Positions 28,365-37,028 of a stretch of 64,000 bases of DNA are shown in pieces. Origin of the DNA: Pseudomonadota bacterium (GTDB lineage Bacteria; Pseudomonadota; Gammaproteobacteria; Burkholderiales; Burkholderiaceae_B). Made by a program: the position numbers and the translations under genes. Positions within the stretch are counted from its first letter, which is position 1; each line of letters begins with the position of its first letter. The notes beneath the pieces are model-generated. The model ran no database searches, was not told where the DNA came from, and saw nothing but the letters and a program-made list of their open reading frames with translations. The stretch covers positions 29,403 through 93,402 of the forward strand of contig JAEXOO010000005.1 in NCBI GenBank assembly GCA_023439305.1, read 5' to 3'.

Positions 28365-28401
28365 TGCCTGGCAATCCGCCTGCCCTGAGGCTTGCCAGGC
28401 A
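28365..28401. repeat. Perfect inverted repeat upstream of the monooxygenase operon
   Basis: TGCCTGGCAA (28365-28374) is repeated inverted as TTGCCAGGCA (28392-28401), 17 bases apart, about 120-150 bases before the monooxygenase start. It may be an operator or a leader hairpin. An AT-rich stretch with TATAA-like elements lies at about 28425-28445, upstream on the minus strand. Confidence 0.5.
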
Positions 28402-28485
28402 TGTTAGCAACGGTGGCTAATTGTTTGAATATAAAATAGTTATATGCTTAAAACCCATTCTTCAACGAATTGATTCGAAACGGTT

Positions 28486-29148
28486 TTAGGTGATCAGGCA
28501 GGGTAATACGACCCGCAGACCGGCCGCTTGCCATTGGGGGAAACCGCCTTCCAGCCGGCATGCGTCCCATCCTTGCGACCGCAGCGCCAGGACTGCTTGC
28601 CGGGCCAGCGGGGATGCCGGGCCGCGACAATACACCACAATGACGCGGCCTCTAGGCAGCTCGGGCAGCCGCGACGCAAGTTCTTCCAGAGGGATGGTGA
28701 AGGCGCCGGGGATATGCCCGAGCGCGTATTCGTCGCTGGGACGCACATCCAGCAGCACGGGACGGTCGCGTTGCTGCACGAGCAAAAAGTCTTCCAGATG
28801 CAGGCTGGGGCAGGCTGATGCGGCAGGAGGGGACTGCAGGCCGGCTTCGCCGGCGCCGGCATAATGCTGCAAGGCAGTCAGCAGCGCCAATACCGGACCT
28901 TGGCCCAGCCTGTACAGAATCCGCTTGCGGTGGCGGGGCGCTTGCACAACGCGGCGGCGACGCAAGACTTGCAGATGCTGGGACGTGGTGGCGGTGGTCT
29001 GCCCGGTCAGGAAGGCCAGCCGTTCGACGTGGCGCTCGCCCTGGGCCAGGTGTTCGAGCAGGGCAAGACGCAATGGATGCCCCAGGGTCCGGGCGGCGTC
29101 GGCCAGACCTGCATGGTGTTCAGAGGAAGGTCGTACACGGGTATCCAT
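28486..29148 (-). CDS. ArsR-type regulator fused to a rhodanese domain
   Basis: 220 residues. Residues ~10-90 form an ArsR winged helix (LGHPLRLALLEHLAQG, TATTSQHLQVLRRRRVV). Residues ~110-215 are a rhodanese with the active-site loop CRGPASPLARQAV and the DVRPSDEYALGHIPGA motif. The recognition helix lacks the metal-binding cysteines of classic ArsR sensors, so sulfane-sulfur or thiol sensing via the rhodanese is more plausible. It is the gene just upstream of the monooxygenase/liv operon on the same strand, a candidate regulator of it. Confidence 0.88.
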   Translation of the reverse strand: MDTRVRPSSEHHAGLADAARTLGHPLRLALLEHLAQGERHVERLAFLTGQTTATTSQHLQVLRRRRVVQAPRHRKRILYRLGQGPVLALLTALQHYAGAGEAGLQSPPAASACPSLHLEDFLLVQQRDRPVLLDVRPSDEYALGHIPGAFTIPLEELASRLPELPRGRVIVVYCRGPASPLARQAVLALRSQGWDACRLEGGFPQWQAAGLRVVLPCLIT

Positions 29149-29231
29149 GCTAAAAATTTATCATCAGTCGTCTCGGGCGACAATATGCGCATGGAATCGA
29201 TGTGTTTGTTACAAATAGAGTGGGGGCTGAA

Positions 29232-29558
29232 ATGCGAGAAGGATTGGAAAAATTGTTGGCGGCCGGCAAGGACAGCGCCTTGTTGCGCCTGGGGCTGGGC
29301 AATGCCTGCCAGAGCGAAGGCGATCTGCAAGCCGCAGAAGAGCATTTGCGCCGGGCGGTGGAGATGGATGCCCGCTACACTGCGGCGTGGAAGCAACTGG
29401 GCCGAGTTCTGCTGGCCAATGGGCGCCTGGAACAAGCGCGTACCGCGCTGGAGCAGGGGTTGGCGGTGGCCAGAGAGCATGGGGACAAACAAGCCGAAAA
29501 GGAAATGTCTGTTTTTTTGAAACGCACCCTGAAAGGTTTAGGGATGGACGATAAATAA
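29232..29558 (+). CDS. Small TPR protein
   Basis: 108 residues with two to three tetratricopeptide repeats (LLRLGLGNACQSEGDLQAAEEHLRRAV, AWKQLGRVLLANGRLEQARTAL). ATG 29232 follows TGGGGG; a GTG at 29202 is a less likely start. Cytoplasmic; partner unknown. Divergent from the ArsR-rhodanese gene. Confidence 0.8.
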   Translation: MREGLEKLLAAGKDSALLRLGLGNACQSEGDLQAAEEHLRRAVEMDARYTAAWKQLGRVLLANGRLEQARTALEQGLAVAREHGDKQAEKEMSVFLKRTLKGLGMDDK

Positions 29559-29681
29559 ATAATTTAAGTTTAAATAATAAGGTGTGCTGAAAAATTTGGC
29601 ACCCTGAGTATCAGTGCATTCCCTAAGTGTGACATTGTCATAATTGGGGCACAATGCGTTTCATGCAGGTGAGGAGACAAA

Positions 29682-29792
29682 GCCCGCACAAGCAGGGCAA
29701 AAAGACCGACAACGAGCGGTCACTACTATAAAAGCAATACGCAGTACAACATAACAACAACAAGAAAAAGGCCAGCGTAAGCTGGCCTTTTT
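29682..29792 (+). ncRNA. Candidate small RNA with three hairpins
   Basis: Between two convergent genes lie GCCC/GGGC (29682-29698), GACCG/CGGTC (29704-29721), an A-rich unpaired stretch with many ARN triplets (29722-29765) and a terminator stem. This is the build of an Hfq-binding RNA: stems, A-rich linker, terminator with T-tail. The 5' end and promoter are not resolved; a short leader could begin near 29650. It might instead be the 3' end of the TPR transcript. Confidence 0.35.
29766..29792. terminator. Rho-independent terminator between convergent genes
   Basis: GGCCAGC, loop GTAA, GCTGGCC, flanked by A-run and T5, so usable from both strands. Confidence 0.88.
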
Positions 29793-29821
29793 CACGTCTG
29801 TCGCCTGCGCGTTCTTCGTGT

Positions 29822-30592
29822 TCAGCGCGGCGGTTCCTGGGCTGGCCCCTGAGCTTGCAAAACTACCTTGACGGCGCCGTCGCCGCCTTCGCTGGGCTCG
29901 CACTCCATGAAAGCCAGCACGGCCTGCAATTGGGTCAGCCAGCGGCGCACCGTCTGTTTGAGTACCGGTTCGCCATTGCGGGAACCGTAGCCCGAGCCGT
30001 GCACGATGCGAACGCAGCGGACATGGTGTTCCAGACAGGAGCGCAGGAAGTTGTCCAGGCGCTCGCGGGCCTGTTCCAGATCGGAGCCATGCAGGTCCAG
30101 GCTGGATTCAATAGGCCAGCGATTGCGTTCCAGGTCGCGCAGCACGTCTGTGCCGCATCCCGGGCGCAAATGGCGCTTGTCGTTGGATTCCCCTTTGACG
30201 CTGACGTATTGATCTGAAGCGGCCGGCAGGGCAGGCGCAGTCAGCGGCGCTCCGATCGCGTGACGGCGGCGCTGTTCCAATTGTTCCTGGGTGGCGGCCG
30301 GGCGAGTCGTTGATACGGTAGTTCCGCGTGTTTTCAACGGCGCGACGTCGCGCAGCGATTTGCGCAGCAGGCTCAGGTCTTCGGGGTCCAGTTGCGAAAC
30401 CGGCTCAGGGCTGGTCGGCAAGGGTGCCGCATGGCGAGCCGGCTTGCTGCCTGGATCGGGAGGGCGGGGACGCTGGCGGCGCTGGGGGTGGGCGGGCTCG
30501 GGCGCAGGCTCGTCAGCCCGGCGGACCTGGATGTGCAGTTTCTTCAGGTCCGCCAGGCTGGTGCCTACCGCCTTGGGCTTATTCGCTTTCAT
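29822..30592 (-). CDS. Smr-domain protein
   Basis: 256 residues. A basic, proline-rich N-terminal half precedes a C-terminal Smr (MutS2-related) domain with SLDLHGSDLEQARERLDNFL and IVHGSGYGSRNGEPVLKQTVRRWL. Smr domains are nucleases acting on nucleic acids or colliding ribosomes. Its start overlaps the end of trxB by 14 bases. Confidence 0.9.
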   Translation of the reverse strand: MKANKPKAVGTSLADLKKLHIQVRRADEPAPEPAHPQRRQRPRPPDPGSKPARHAAPLPTSPEPVSQLDPEDLSLLRKSLRDVAPLKTRGTTVSTTRPAATQEQLEQRRRHAIGAPLTAPALPAASDQYVSVKGESNDKRHLRPGCGTDVLRDLERNRWPIESSLDLHGSDLEQARERLDNFLRSCLEHHVRCVRIVHGSGYGSRNGEPVLKQTVRRWLTQLQAVLAFMECEPSEGGDGAVKVVLQAQGPAQEPPR

Positions 30593-31535
30593 CCAGCCAG
30601 CGCTGCGCGTCCAGAGCGGCCATGCAGCCGCTGGCGGCGCTGGTGATAGCCTGGCGATAGATGTTGTCCTGCACGTCGCCGGCGGCGAAAACGCCCGGCA
30701 CCGAGGTCATGGTGGCCATGCCTTGCAGACCGCTGCGCGTGGTGATGTAGCCGTCGTGCATGTCCAGCTGGCCCTGGAAGATACCGGTGTTGGGCTTGTG
30801 GCCGATGGCGATGAAGGCGCCGGTCACATCCAGGTCTTCGGTGCCGTCGGTTTGCTTGTTCTTCAGGCGCACGCCGGTCACGCCGGAGGCGTCGCCCAGC
30901 ACTTCCTGCAGCTCGCTGTGCAGCTTGAGCTGGATATTGCCGTTTTCCACCTTGTCCATCAGCTTGTCGGTCAGGATGGGCTCGGAGCGGAAGGTGTCGC
31001 GGCGATGCACCAGGGTGACCGTTTTGCAGATATTGGACAGATACAGCGCTTCTTCCACGGCGGTATTGCCTCCGCCCACTACGATGACGTCCTGGTTCTT
31101 GTAGAAGAAGCCGTCGCAGGTGGCGCAGCCCGATACGCCCCGGCCCATGAATTCCTGTTCAGAGGGCAGCCCCAGGTACTGGGCCGAAGCGCCGGTGGCA
31201 ATGATGAGCGCATCGCAGGTATAGACCGTGCCGCTGTCGCCGTTCAGAACGAAGGGACGCTGGTTCAGGTCCACCGAGGCGATCATGTCGAAGATTAATT
31301 CTGTTTCGAATCGTTCTGCATGAGCCTGGAAACGTGCCATAAGATCGGGGCCCTGCACACCTTGTGCGTCGGCGGGCCAGTTGTCCACGTCGGTGGTGGT
31401 CATGAGCTGGCCGCCCTGTTCCATGCCTGTGACCAATACTGGCTTGAGATTGGCGCGGGCAGCGTAGACCGCCGCGGTGTAACCGGCCGGGCCCGAGCCC
31501 AGAATAAGCACTTTTGCGTGTTTTGTAGTCGACAT
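30579..31535 (-). CDS. trxB: Thioredoxin reductase
   Basis: FAD- and NADPH-dependent enzyme reducing thioredoxin. 318 residues: FAD motif GSGPAGY, redox site CATC at 137-140, NADPH motif GGGNTAVEEA, C-terminal FAD motif GVFAAGDVQD. ATG 31535 gives the normal N-terminus; a further upstream start would add an unconserved 10 residues. Divergent from ftsK. Confidence 0.96.
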   Translation of the reverse strand: MSTTKHAKVLILGSGPAGYTAAVYAARANLKPVLVTGMEQGGQLMTTTDVDNWPADAQGVQGPDLMARFQAHAERFETELIFDMIASVDLNQRPFVLNGDSGTVYTCDALIIATGASAQYLGLPSEQEFMGRGVSGCATCDGFFYKNQDVIVVGGGNTAVEEALYLSNICKTVTLVHRRDTFRSEPILTDKLMDKVENGNIQLKLHSELQEVLGDASGVTGVRLKNKQTDGTEDLDVTGAFIAIGHKPNTGIFQGQLDMHDGYITTRSGLQGMATMTSVPGVFAAGDVQDNIYRQAITSAASGCMAALDAQRWLDESE

Positions 31536-31578
31536 CACAGAAAATCCGAAAAAGACGATCTCCAATTATAATGAGTCC

Positions 31579-33954
31579 ATGGCAAGAATACCTGCAACAT
31601 CCCCTCGTACCTCCCGGTCATCAAAAAATGTGCGCAACGGCCCTTCGGCCCTGCAACAGCGCCTGACCGGTCTGCTGCGCGAAGCGCGGTGGATCCTCTT
31701 TGCCGCTTTGGCAGCCTGGCTGGGACTGGTGCTGGCAACCTGGGATCCGGGCGATCCTGGCTGGTCGCATTCCGTGCATGCGGGCGCTACGCAAAACGGC
31801 GGCGGTATTTTTGGCGCCCACATCGCCGACTTCCTGCTTTTTCTTTTCGGCCTGACCTCCTGGCTGTGGGTCGTGTTGCTGGTGCAACGAGTCGGTGTGG
31901 GTTTCTACCGCCTGACCACCTTGCTGCTGCCCAGCCGCAAGGGCGAAGACCCCTTGCCGCGGGTGCGCTGGGAAACCGGCATCGGCTTCTTTTTGCTTTT
32001 TCTCGGCTGCATGGGCTCGGAAGCCTTGTTTTTCAAAGGCTTTGGCGCGCAGCTGGGCTTGCCGGCGGGAGCCGGCGGGCAGTTGGGCCAATTGCTGGGT
32101 CAACTGCTGGCCACGGCCATCGGCGCGGGCGGAGCCACCCTGGTATTGCTGGCCCTGGTGGCCGTGGGCGCCAGTCTGTTCTTCGGTTTTTCCTGGCTGG
32201 TGCTGGCCGAGCGCCTGGGCGCCCTGATCGAAAACGGCTTGCGCCGTCTGCTGGCCTTGCGCGCCGCCCGTGAAGACCGTCGCGTGGGCGAGGTCAAGCG
32301 CGCCGAACGTACGGAAAGCGTGGTTGCCAAGCAAGAACAACTGGTGCACGAGCAGCCGGTGCGCATCGAACCGGCATTCGTGGCCGTGCCCAAGTCCGAG
32401 CGGGTCGAAAAGGAAAAACAGCAGACCTTGTTCAAGGCGCCCCGCCAAGCTGGCGATGCCGGCGATCTGCCGCCGCTGTCGCTGCTGGACGCCGCCACCG
32501 AGAATGGCGAAACCGTCTCCCCCGAGACCATCGAATTCACCTCCCGCCTGATCGAAAAGAAACTGTCTGATTTCGGCGTGGCGGTGACCGTGGTGGCGGC
32601 GCAGGCCGGGCCGGTCATCACACGTTACGAAATCGAGCCTGCCACAGGCGTGAAAGGCAGCCAGATCGTCAATCTGGGCAAGGATCTGGCGCGCGCGCTC
32701 AGTCTGGTCAGCATCCGTGTGGTTGAAACCATTCCGGGCAAGAACCTGATGGGTCTGGAGCTGCCCAATCCGCGCCGCCAGATGGTGCGTCTGGAAGAGA
32801 TCGTGGGTTCGCAGACCTATCATTCCAGCGCGTCGCTGTTGACCATGGCGCTGGGCAAGGACATCGCGGGCAAGCCTGTCGTGGCGGATCTGGCCAAGAT
32901 GCCGCACCTGCTGGTGGCCGGCACCACGGGTTCCGGTAAATCGGTGGGGATCAACGCCATGATCCTGTCCTTGTTGTACAAGGCTGACCCGGCCGATGTG
33001 CGCTTGATCCTGATCGATCCCAAGATGCTGGAAATGAGCGTTTATGAAGGTATCCCGCATCTGCTGGCGCCGGTGGTCACGGACATGCGGCTGGCCTCCA
33101 ATGCCTTGAACTGGTGCGTGGCCGAAATGGAAAAACGCTATCGGCTGATGAGCAAGCTGGGCGTGCGCAACCTGGCCGGCTACAACAGCAAAATCCGTGA
33201 CGCGCAGAAACGTGACGAGGTCATTCCCAATCCTTTCTCGCTGACGCCCGATGCGCCCGAACCCCTGTCCGTGCTGCCCATGATCGTGGTCATCATCGAC
33301 GAGTTGGCCGACTTGATGATGGTGCAGGGCAAGAAAATCGAAGAGCTGATCGCTCGTCTGGCCCAGAAGGCCCGGGCAGCCGGCATTCACCTGATCCTGG
33401 CCACGCAGCGGCCGAGCGTGGACGTCATCACCGGCTTGATCAAGGCCAATATCCCGACCCGTATCGCCTTCCAGGTGTCCTCCAAGATCGACTCGCGCAC
33501 CATTTTGGATCAGATGGGCGCCGAAACCCTGCTGGGGCAGGGAGACATGCTGTACCTGCCGCCCGGCACCGGCCTGCCTAATCGCGTGCACGGCGCCTTT
33601 GTCAGCGACGATGAAGTGCATCGCGTAGTGGAATACCTGAAAGAGCACGGCGAACCGGATTATGTGGAAGGCCTGCTTGAGGGCGCCCTGGAGGGCGAAA
33701 CCGGCGACGGCGTCAATCCGGTCACGGGCATGGCTGATGCCGAATCGGATCCGCTTTACGATCAAGCGGTGCAGGTCATTATCAAGAATCGGCGTGCGTC
33801 GATCTCGTCGGTGCAGCGTCATCTGCGCATCGGCTATAACCGCGCAGCGCGCCTGTTGGAACAAATGGAGCAGGCTGGGCTGGTATCGGCCATGCAGCCC
33901 AATGGCAATCGGGAAATTCTGGTTCCCGCTGGAGGTGCGAATGATGAAGATTAA
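31579..33954 (+). CDS. ftsK: DNA translocase FtsK
   Basis: Septal DNA pump that resolves and segregates chromosome dimers. 791 residues: four N-terminal membrane helices (~35-210), a short charged linker (~232-300), the RecA-like motor with Walker A GTTGSGKS (448-455) and Walker B VVIIDELADLM, and the C-terminal gamma winged helix (SISSVQRHLRIGYNRAARLLEQME) that reads KOPS sites. The short linker is typical of betaproteobacterial SpoIIIE-like FtsK. Confidence 0.95.
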   Translation: MARIPATSPRTSRSSKNVRNGPSALQQRLTGLLREARWILFAALAAWLGLVLATWDPGDPGWSHSVHAGATQNGGGIFGAHIADFLLFLFGLTSWLWVVLLVQRVGVGFYRLTTLLLPSRKGEDPLPRVRWETGIGFFLLFLGCMGSEALFFKGFGAQLGLPAGAGGQLGQLLGQLLATAIGAGGATLVLLALVAVGASLFFGFSWLVLAERLGALIENGLRRLLALRAAREDRRVGEVKRAERTESVVAKQEQLVHEQPVRIEPAFVAVPKSERVEKEKQQTLFKAPRQAGDAGDLPPLSLLDAATENGETVSPETIEFTSRLIEKKLSDFGVAVTVVAAQAGPVITRYEIEPATGVKGSQIVNLGKDLARALSLVSIRVVETIPGKNLMGLELPNPRRQMVRLEEIVGSQTYHSSASLLTMALGKDIAGKPVVADLAKMPHLLVAGTTGSGKSVGINAMILSLLYKADPADVRLILIDPKMLEMSVYEGIPHLLAPVVTDMRLASNALNWCVAEMEKRYRLMSKLGVRNLAGYNSKIRDAQKRDEVIPNPFSLTPDAPEPLSVLPMIVVIIDELADLMMVQGKKIEELIARLAQKARAAGIHLILATQRPSVDVITGLIKANIPTRIAFQVSSKIDSRTILDQMGAETLLGQGDMLYLPPGTGLPNRVHGAFVSDDEVHRVVEYLKEHGEPDYVEGLLEGALEGETGDGVNPVTGMADAESDPLYDQAVQVIIKNRRASISSVQRHLRIGYNRAARLLEQMEQAGLVSAMQPNGNREILVPAGGANDED

Positions 33955-34570
33955 ATCCCTGTTGGTCTGCGCGATTCTGGCTGCCACGCCGACCCTGGCG
34001 CTGGCGGCGTCGGCCAGCGAGCAATTGCGCGCTTTTGTCCAGGATGTGAAGACGGCCCAAGGGCAGTTCTCCCAACGCACCCTGGATGCCCAGGGCCAGT
34101 CCAAGGGCGCGCCGCAGTCGGGCGAGTTCGCATTTCAGCGTCCGGGGCAGTTCAAATGGCAAGTTCAGCGCCCCTACGAGCAACTGATCGTCTCCGATGG
34201 AAAGCAGTTGTATCAGTACGACCCCGATTTGGCCCAGGTGACTCAGCGCGGCGTGGATCAGTCTATCGGCACGTCGCCAGCAGCCATCCTGTTCGGCACC
34301 GGTGATCTGGAACAGTCTTTCGAGCTGAAGGATCAAGGGGCGCGCGATGGTCTGGATTGGCTGCGCGCTACACCCCGCCAGAGTGATGCGGGCTTTGCCT
34401 ACGTGGATATCGGTTTCAAGGGCCGCGAGCCGCGCCGGCTGGAACTGAAGGACTCCTTCGGCCAGACCACGTATATCGACTTCACGGGCCTGCAATCCAA
34501 TCCTGCCTTCGCCGCCGGTACATTCACCTTCAAGGCCCCCGCGGGCGTTGACGTCGTTTCCATGCCCTGA
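33941..34570 (+). CDS. lolA: Outer-membrane lipoprotein carrier LolA
   Basis: Periplasmic chaperone that carries lipoproteins to the outer membrane. 209 residues: signal peptide ending at ALAA, then AQGQFSQRTLDAQG, FAFQRPGQFKWQVQRPYEQLIVSDGKQLYQYDPDLAQV, the classic LolA stretch. GGAGG seven bases before ATG 33941 fixes the start, which lies inside the ftsK end (14-base overlap). Confidence 0.94.
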   Translation: MMKIKSLLVCAILAATPTLALAASASEQLRAFVQDVKTAQGQFSQRTLDAQGQSKGAPQSGEFAFQRPGQFKWQVQRPYEQLIVSDGKQLYQYDPDLAQVTQRGVDQSIGTSPAAILFGTGDLEQSFELKDQGARDGLDWLRATPRQSDAGFAYVDIGFKGREPRRLELKDSFGQTTYIDFTGLQSNPAFAAGTFTFKAPAGVDVVSMP

Positions 34571-35874
34571 TGTCGGATCTGTTCAAGGTCGAGCCGGCCG
34601 CGCCTCTGGCCGAAACACTGCGCCCAAGATCGCTGGACGAGGTTATCGGCCAGTCTCATCTATTGGGCGAAGGCCGGCCGCTGCGCCTGGCCTTCCAGTC
34701 GGGCAAGCCGCACTCCATGATTTTCTGGGGACCGCCCGGAGTGGGCAAGACTACGCTGGCGCGTCTAACGGCCAACGCCTTCGATTGCGAGTTCATTGCC
34801 TTGTCGGCAGTGTTCTCTGGTGTCAAGGATATACGCGCGGCCATGGAGCAGGCCGAAGGCAACTTGAGCCTGGGCAAACGGACCATTTTGTTCGTGGACG
34901 AAATTCATCGCTTCAATAAAGGTCAGCAGGACGCGTTGCTGCCTTATGCCGAAAGCGGTCTGGTCACCTTTATCGGCGCAACCACTGAAAACCCATCCTT
35001 CGAAGTCAATTCGGCCTTGCTGTCGCGGGCTCAGGTCTATGTGCTCAAGTCCTTGACCGATGACGAGCTGCGCCAGCTGCTGAAGCGCGCCCAGGACAAG
35101 GCGCTGTCGCATCTGCAGTTTGATGACCTGGCCGCCGACACCTTGATCGGCTATGCCGACGGCGATGCGCGCCGGTTTCTGAATCTGCTGGAACAGTGCG
35201 GCACGGCCGCAGGAGCGGCCGGCACCACGCATATCGATGCCGGTTTCATCGAGCAGGCCCTGACCCTGAATGCCCGCCGGTTCGACAAGGGCGGGGACAA
35301 CTTCTACGATCAGATTTCCGCTCTGCACAAGTCCGTTCGGGGCTCCAGTCCGGATGGCGCGCTGTACTGGCTGACGCGCATGCTGGACGGGGGCGCCGAT
35401 CCGCGTTATCTGGCACGGCGCATTGTGCGCATGGCCTGGGAGGACATCGGCCTGGCCGATCCCCGAGCACTGCAGATCGCCAACGACGCTGCCAACACGT
35501 ACGAACGCCTGGGCAGCCCGGAGGGCGAGCTCGCCCTGGGGCAGGCCGTCATCTACCTGGCTGTGGCGGCCAAGAGCAATGCCGGCTATATGGCCTACAA
35601 CCAGGCGCGCGCCTTCGTGAAGCAGGACAAGAGCCGGGAAGTGCCCAACCACCTGCGCAATGCGCCGACCAAGCTTATGAAGGAGCTGGGCCACGGCCAT
35701 GCCTACCGCTATGCCCACGACGAGCCTAACGCCTACGCTGCGGGCGAAAGCTATCTTCCTGACGGCATGGCTGAACCAGGTTGGTACAAGCCCGTGCCGC
35801 GGGGCCTGGAAATCAAGATCGGCGAAAAGCTGACGCGCTTGCGTCAGCTGGACGTCGAGGCCGGCAAGAAGTAA
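34570..35874 (+). CDS. rarA: Replication-associated recombination protein RarA/MgsA
   Basis: AAA+ ATPase working at stalled replication forks. 434 residues: PRSLDEVIGQSHLLG, Walker A GPPGVGKTT, Walker B LFVDEIHRFNKGQQDALLP, sensor 1 GATTENPSFEVNSALLSR, and the MgsA tetramerisation region (DNFYDQISALHKSVRGSSPDGALYW). The ATG overlaps the lolA stop by one base: ftsK-lolA-rarA is an operon. Confidence 0.95.
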   Translation: MSDLFKVEPAAPLAETLRPRSLDEVIGQSHLLGEGRPLRLAFQSGKPHSMIFWGPPGVGKTTLARLTANAFDCEFIALSAVFSGVKDIRAAMEQAEGNLSLGKRTILFVDEIHRFNKGQQDALLPYAESGLVTFIGATTENPSFEVNSALLSRAQVYVLKSLTDDELRQLLKRAQDKALSHLQFDDLAADTLIGYADGDARRFLNLLEQCGTAAGAAGTTHIDAGFIEQALTLNARRFDKGGDNFYDQISALHKSVRGSSPDGALYWLTRMLDGGADPRYLARRIVRMAWEDIGLADPRALQIANDAANTYERLGSPEGELALGQAVIYLAVAAKSNAGYMAYNQARAFVKQDKSREVPNHLRNAPTKLMKELGHGHAYRYAHDEPNAYAAGESYLPDGMAEPGWYKPVPRGLEIKIGEKLTRLRQLDVEAGKK

Positions 35875-36882
35875 TCAGGCTTTCTGCTTGCGGCGGCGCT
35901 TGTCTTCGTACATGGCCCGGTCGGCCAGATTCAAGGCTTGTTCGGCCATGGTCTGATCGGGATTCAGCGTCATGATGCCCATGCTGGCGCCTTGGTAGTC
36001 CAGCCTGACGCCATTTAGTTCGTAGAGGCCCTGCAGGGCCTGCCCCAGCCGCTCACGCAAGGCCGTCATGGCCTGGGGAGCATGCGTCTCGTCGATCAGG
36101 GCGGCCAGCACGAATTCGTCGCCACCCAGACGGCCCAGCAGTTCGTCCTGGCGGCATTCGTGTTCCAGGCGGCCCGCTACGGCCTGCAGGAAGTCGTCGC
36201 CGGTATCGTGGCCGTGTTCGTCATTGATCGCCTTGAAATCGTCCAGGTCAATGAATACCAGCAGCAGTTGCTGTTCGCGCCGCCGGGCCTGATCCAGTTT
36301 TTCTTCCAGGCCTTTGACGATGGCGCGCCGATTGGGCAGACCGGTCAGGGCATCGGTGTAGGAATAGCCCATCAGCGCCTGGTTCGCCTTTTCCAGCTTG
36401 TCCAGCAATTGCTCGCGTTCGATGTAGTTCGAAATAAGCTCGGCGAACAAAGTCAGGGTGAGCGGTCCGCGTGAGGTCATGGGCTTGTCCCGCGAGCTGG
36501 CTGCGCACAGCGTGCCGAAGAGCGAGCCATCGCTCAGCCGCACGGGCGTACTGGCATAGGTGCGCAGTCCCAGAGCGCGGGCGGCGTCCGAATCGCCCCA
36601 GCATTCAGCGACATTGTTGGTGTAGGGCCGGCCTTCATCCAAGGCTCGCTTGCACAGGGTATCGCCCCAGGGCACGACCAGACCTTCGGGGATGTTCAGG
36701 GTGCGGATATTACGTGCAAACAGAACGCGCTGCACATTGGCTTGCAGATCAATCTCGGTCAGGTAAGTGGATTCCAGTCCGGTGACCAGTTCCAGCATTT
36801 CCAGCAAGCGCCGCACCAAGGTGTCCAGGCGATCGGACGAAGTCAGCGTTTCAGTAATCCTGGCAAGCAGGTCGTCGGTCAT
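35875..36882 (-). CDS. GAF-GGDEF diguanylate cyclase
   Basis: 335 residues: an N-terminal GAF domain (~18-160, LVTGLESTYLTEIDL ... LFGTLCAAS) followed by a GGDEF domain (DALTGLPNRRAI, active site GRLGGDEF). The site is intact, so it should make cyclic di-GMP; the inhibitory-site position reads RQDE instead of RxxD. The stop directly abuts that of rarA. Confidence 0.92.
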   Translation of the reverse strand: MTDDLLARITETLTSSDRLDTLVRRLLEMLELVTGLESTYLTEIDLQANVQRVLFARNIRTLNIPEGLVVPWGDTLCKRALDEGRPYTNNVAECWGDSDAARALGLRTYASTPVRLSDGSLFGTLCAASSRDKPMTSRGPLTLTLFAELISNYIEREQLLDKLEKANQALMGYSYTDALTGLPNRRAIVKGLEEKLDQARRREQQLLLVFIDLDDFKAINDEHGHDTGDDFLQAVAGRLEHECRQDELLGRLGGDEFVLAALIDETHAPQAMTALRERLGQALQGLYELNGVRLDYQGASMGIMTLNPDQTMAEQALNLADRAMYEDKRRRKQKA

Positions 36883-37028
36883 GGGACAGCTCCATGGTCA
36901 AGGACATGAAAAAAGAAATTGTAGAAGCTCCGGCTGTGCACGCCTAGACGTGCACCCTGCGCGCTGCGGCGCTTGAGGGTAAAATCCTGGGATCAATCTG
37001 GACTGAACCCCTCCTTTACGGCAATTAC

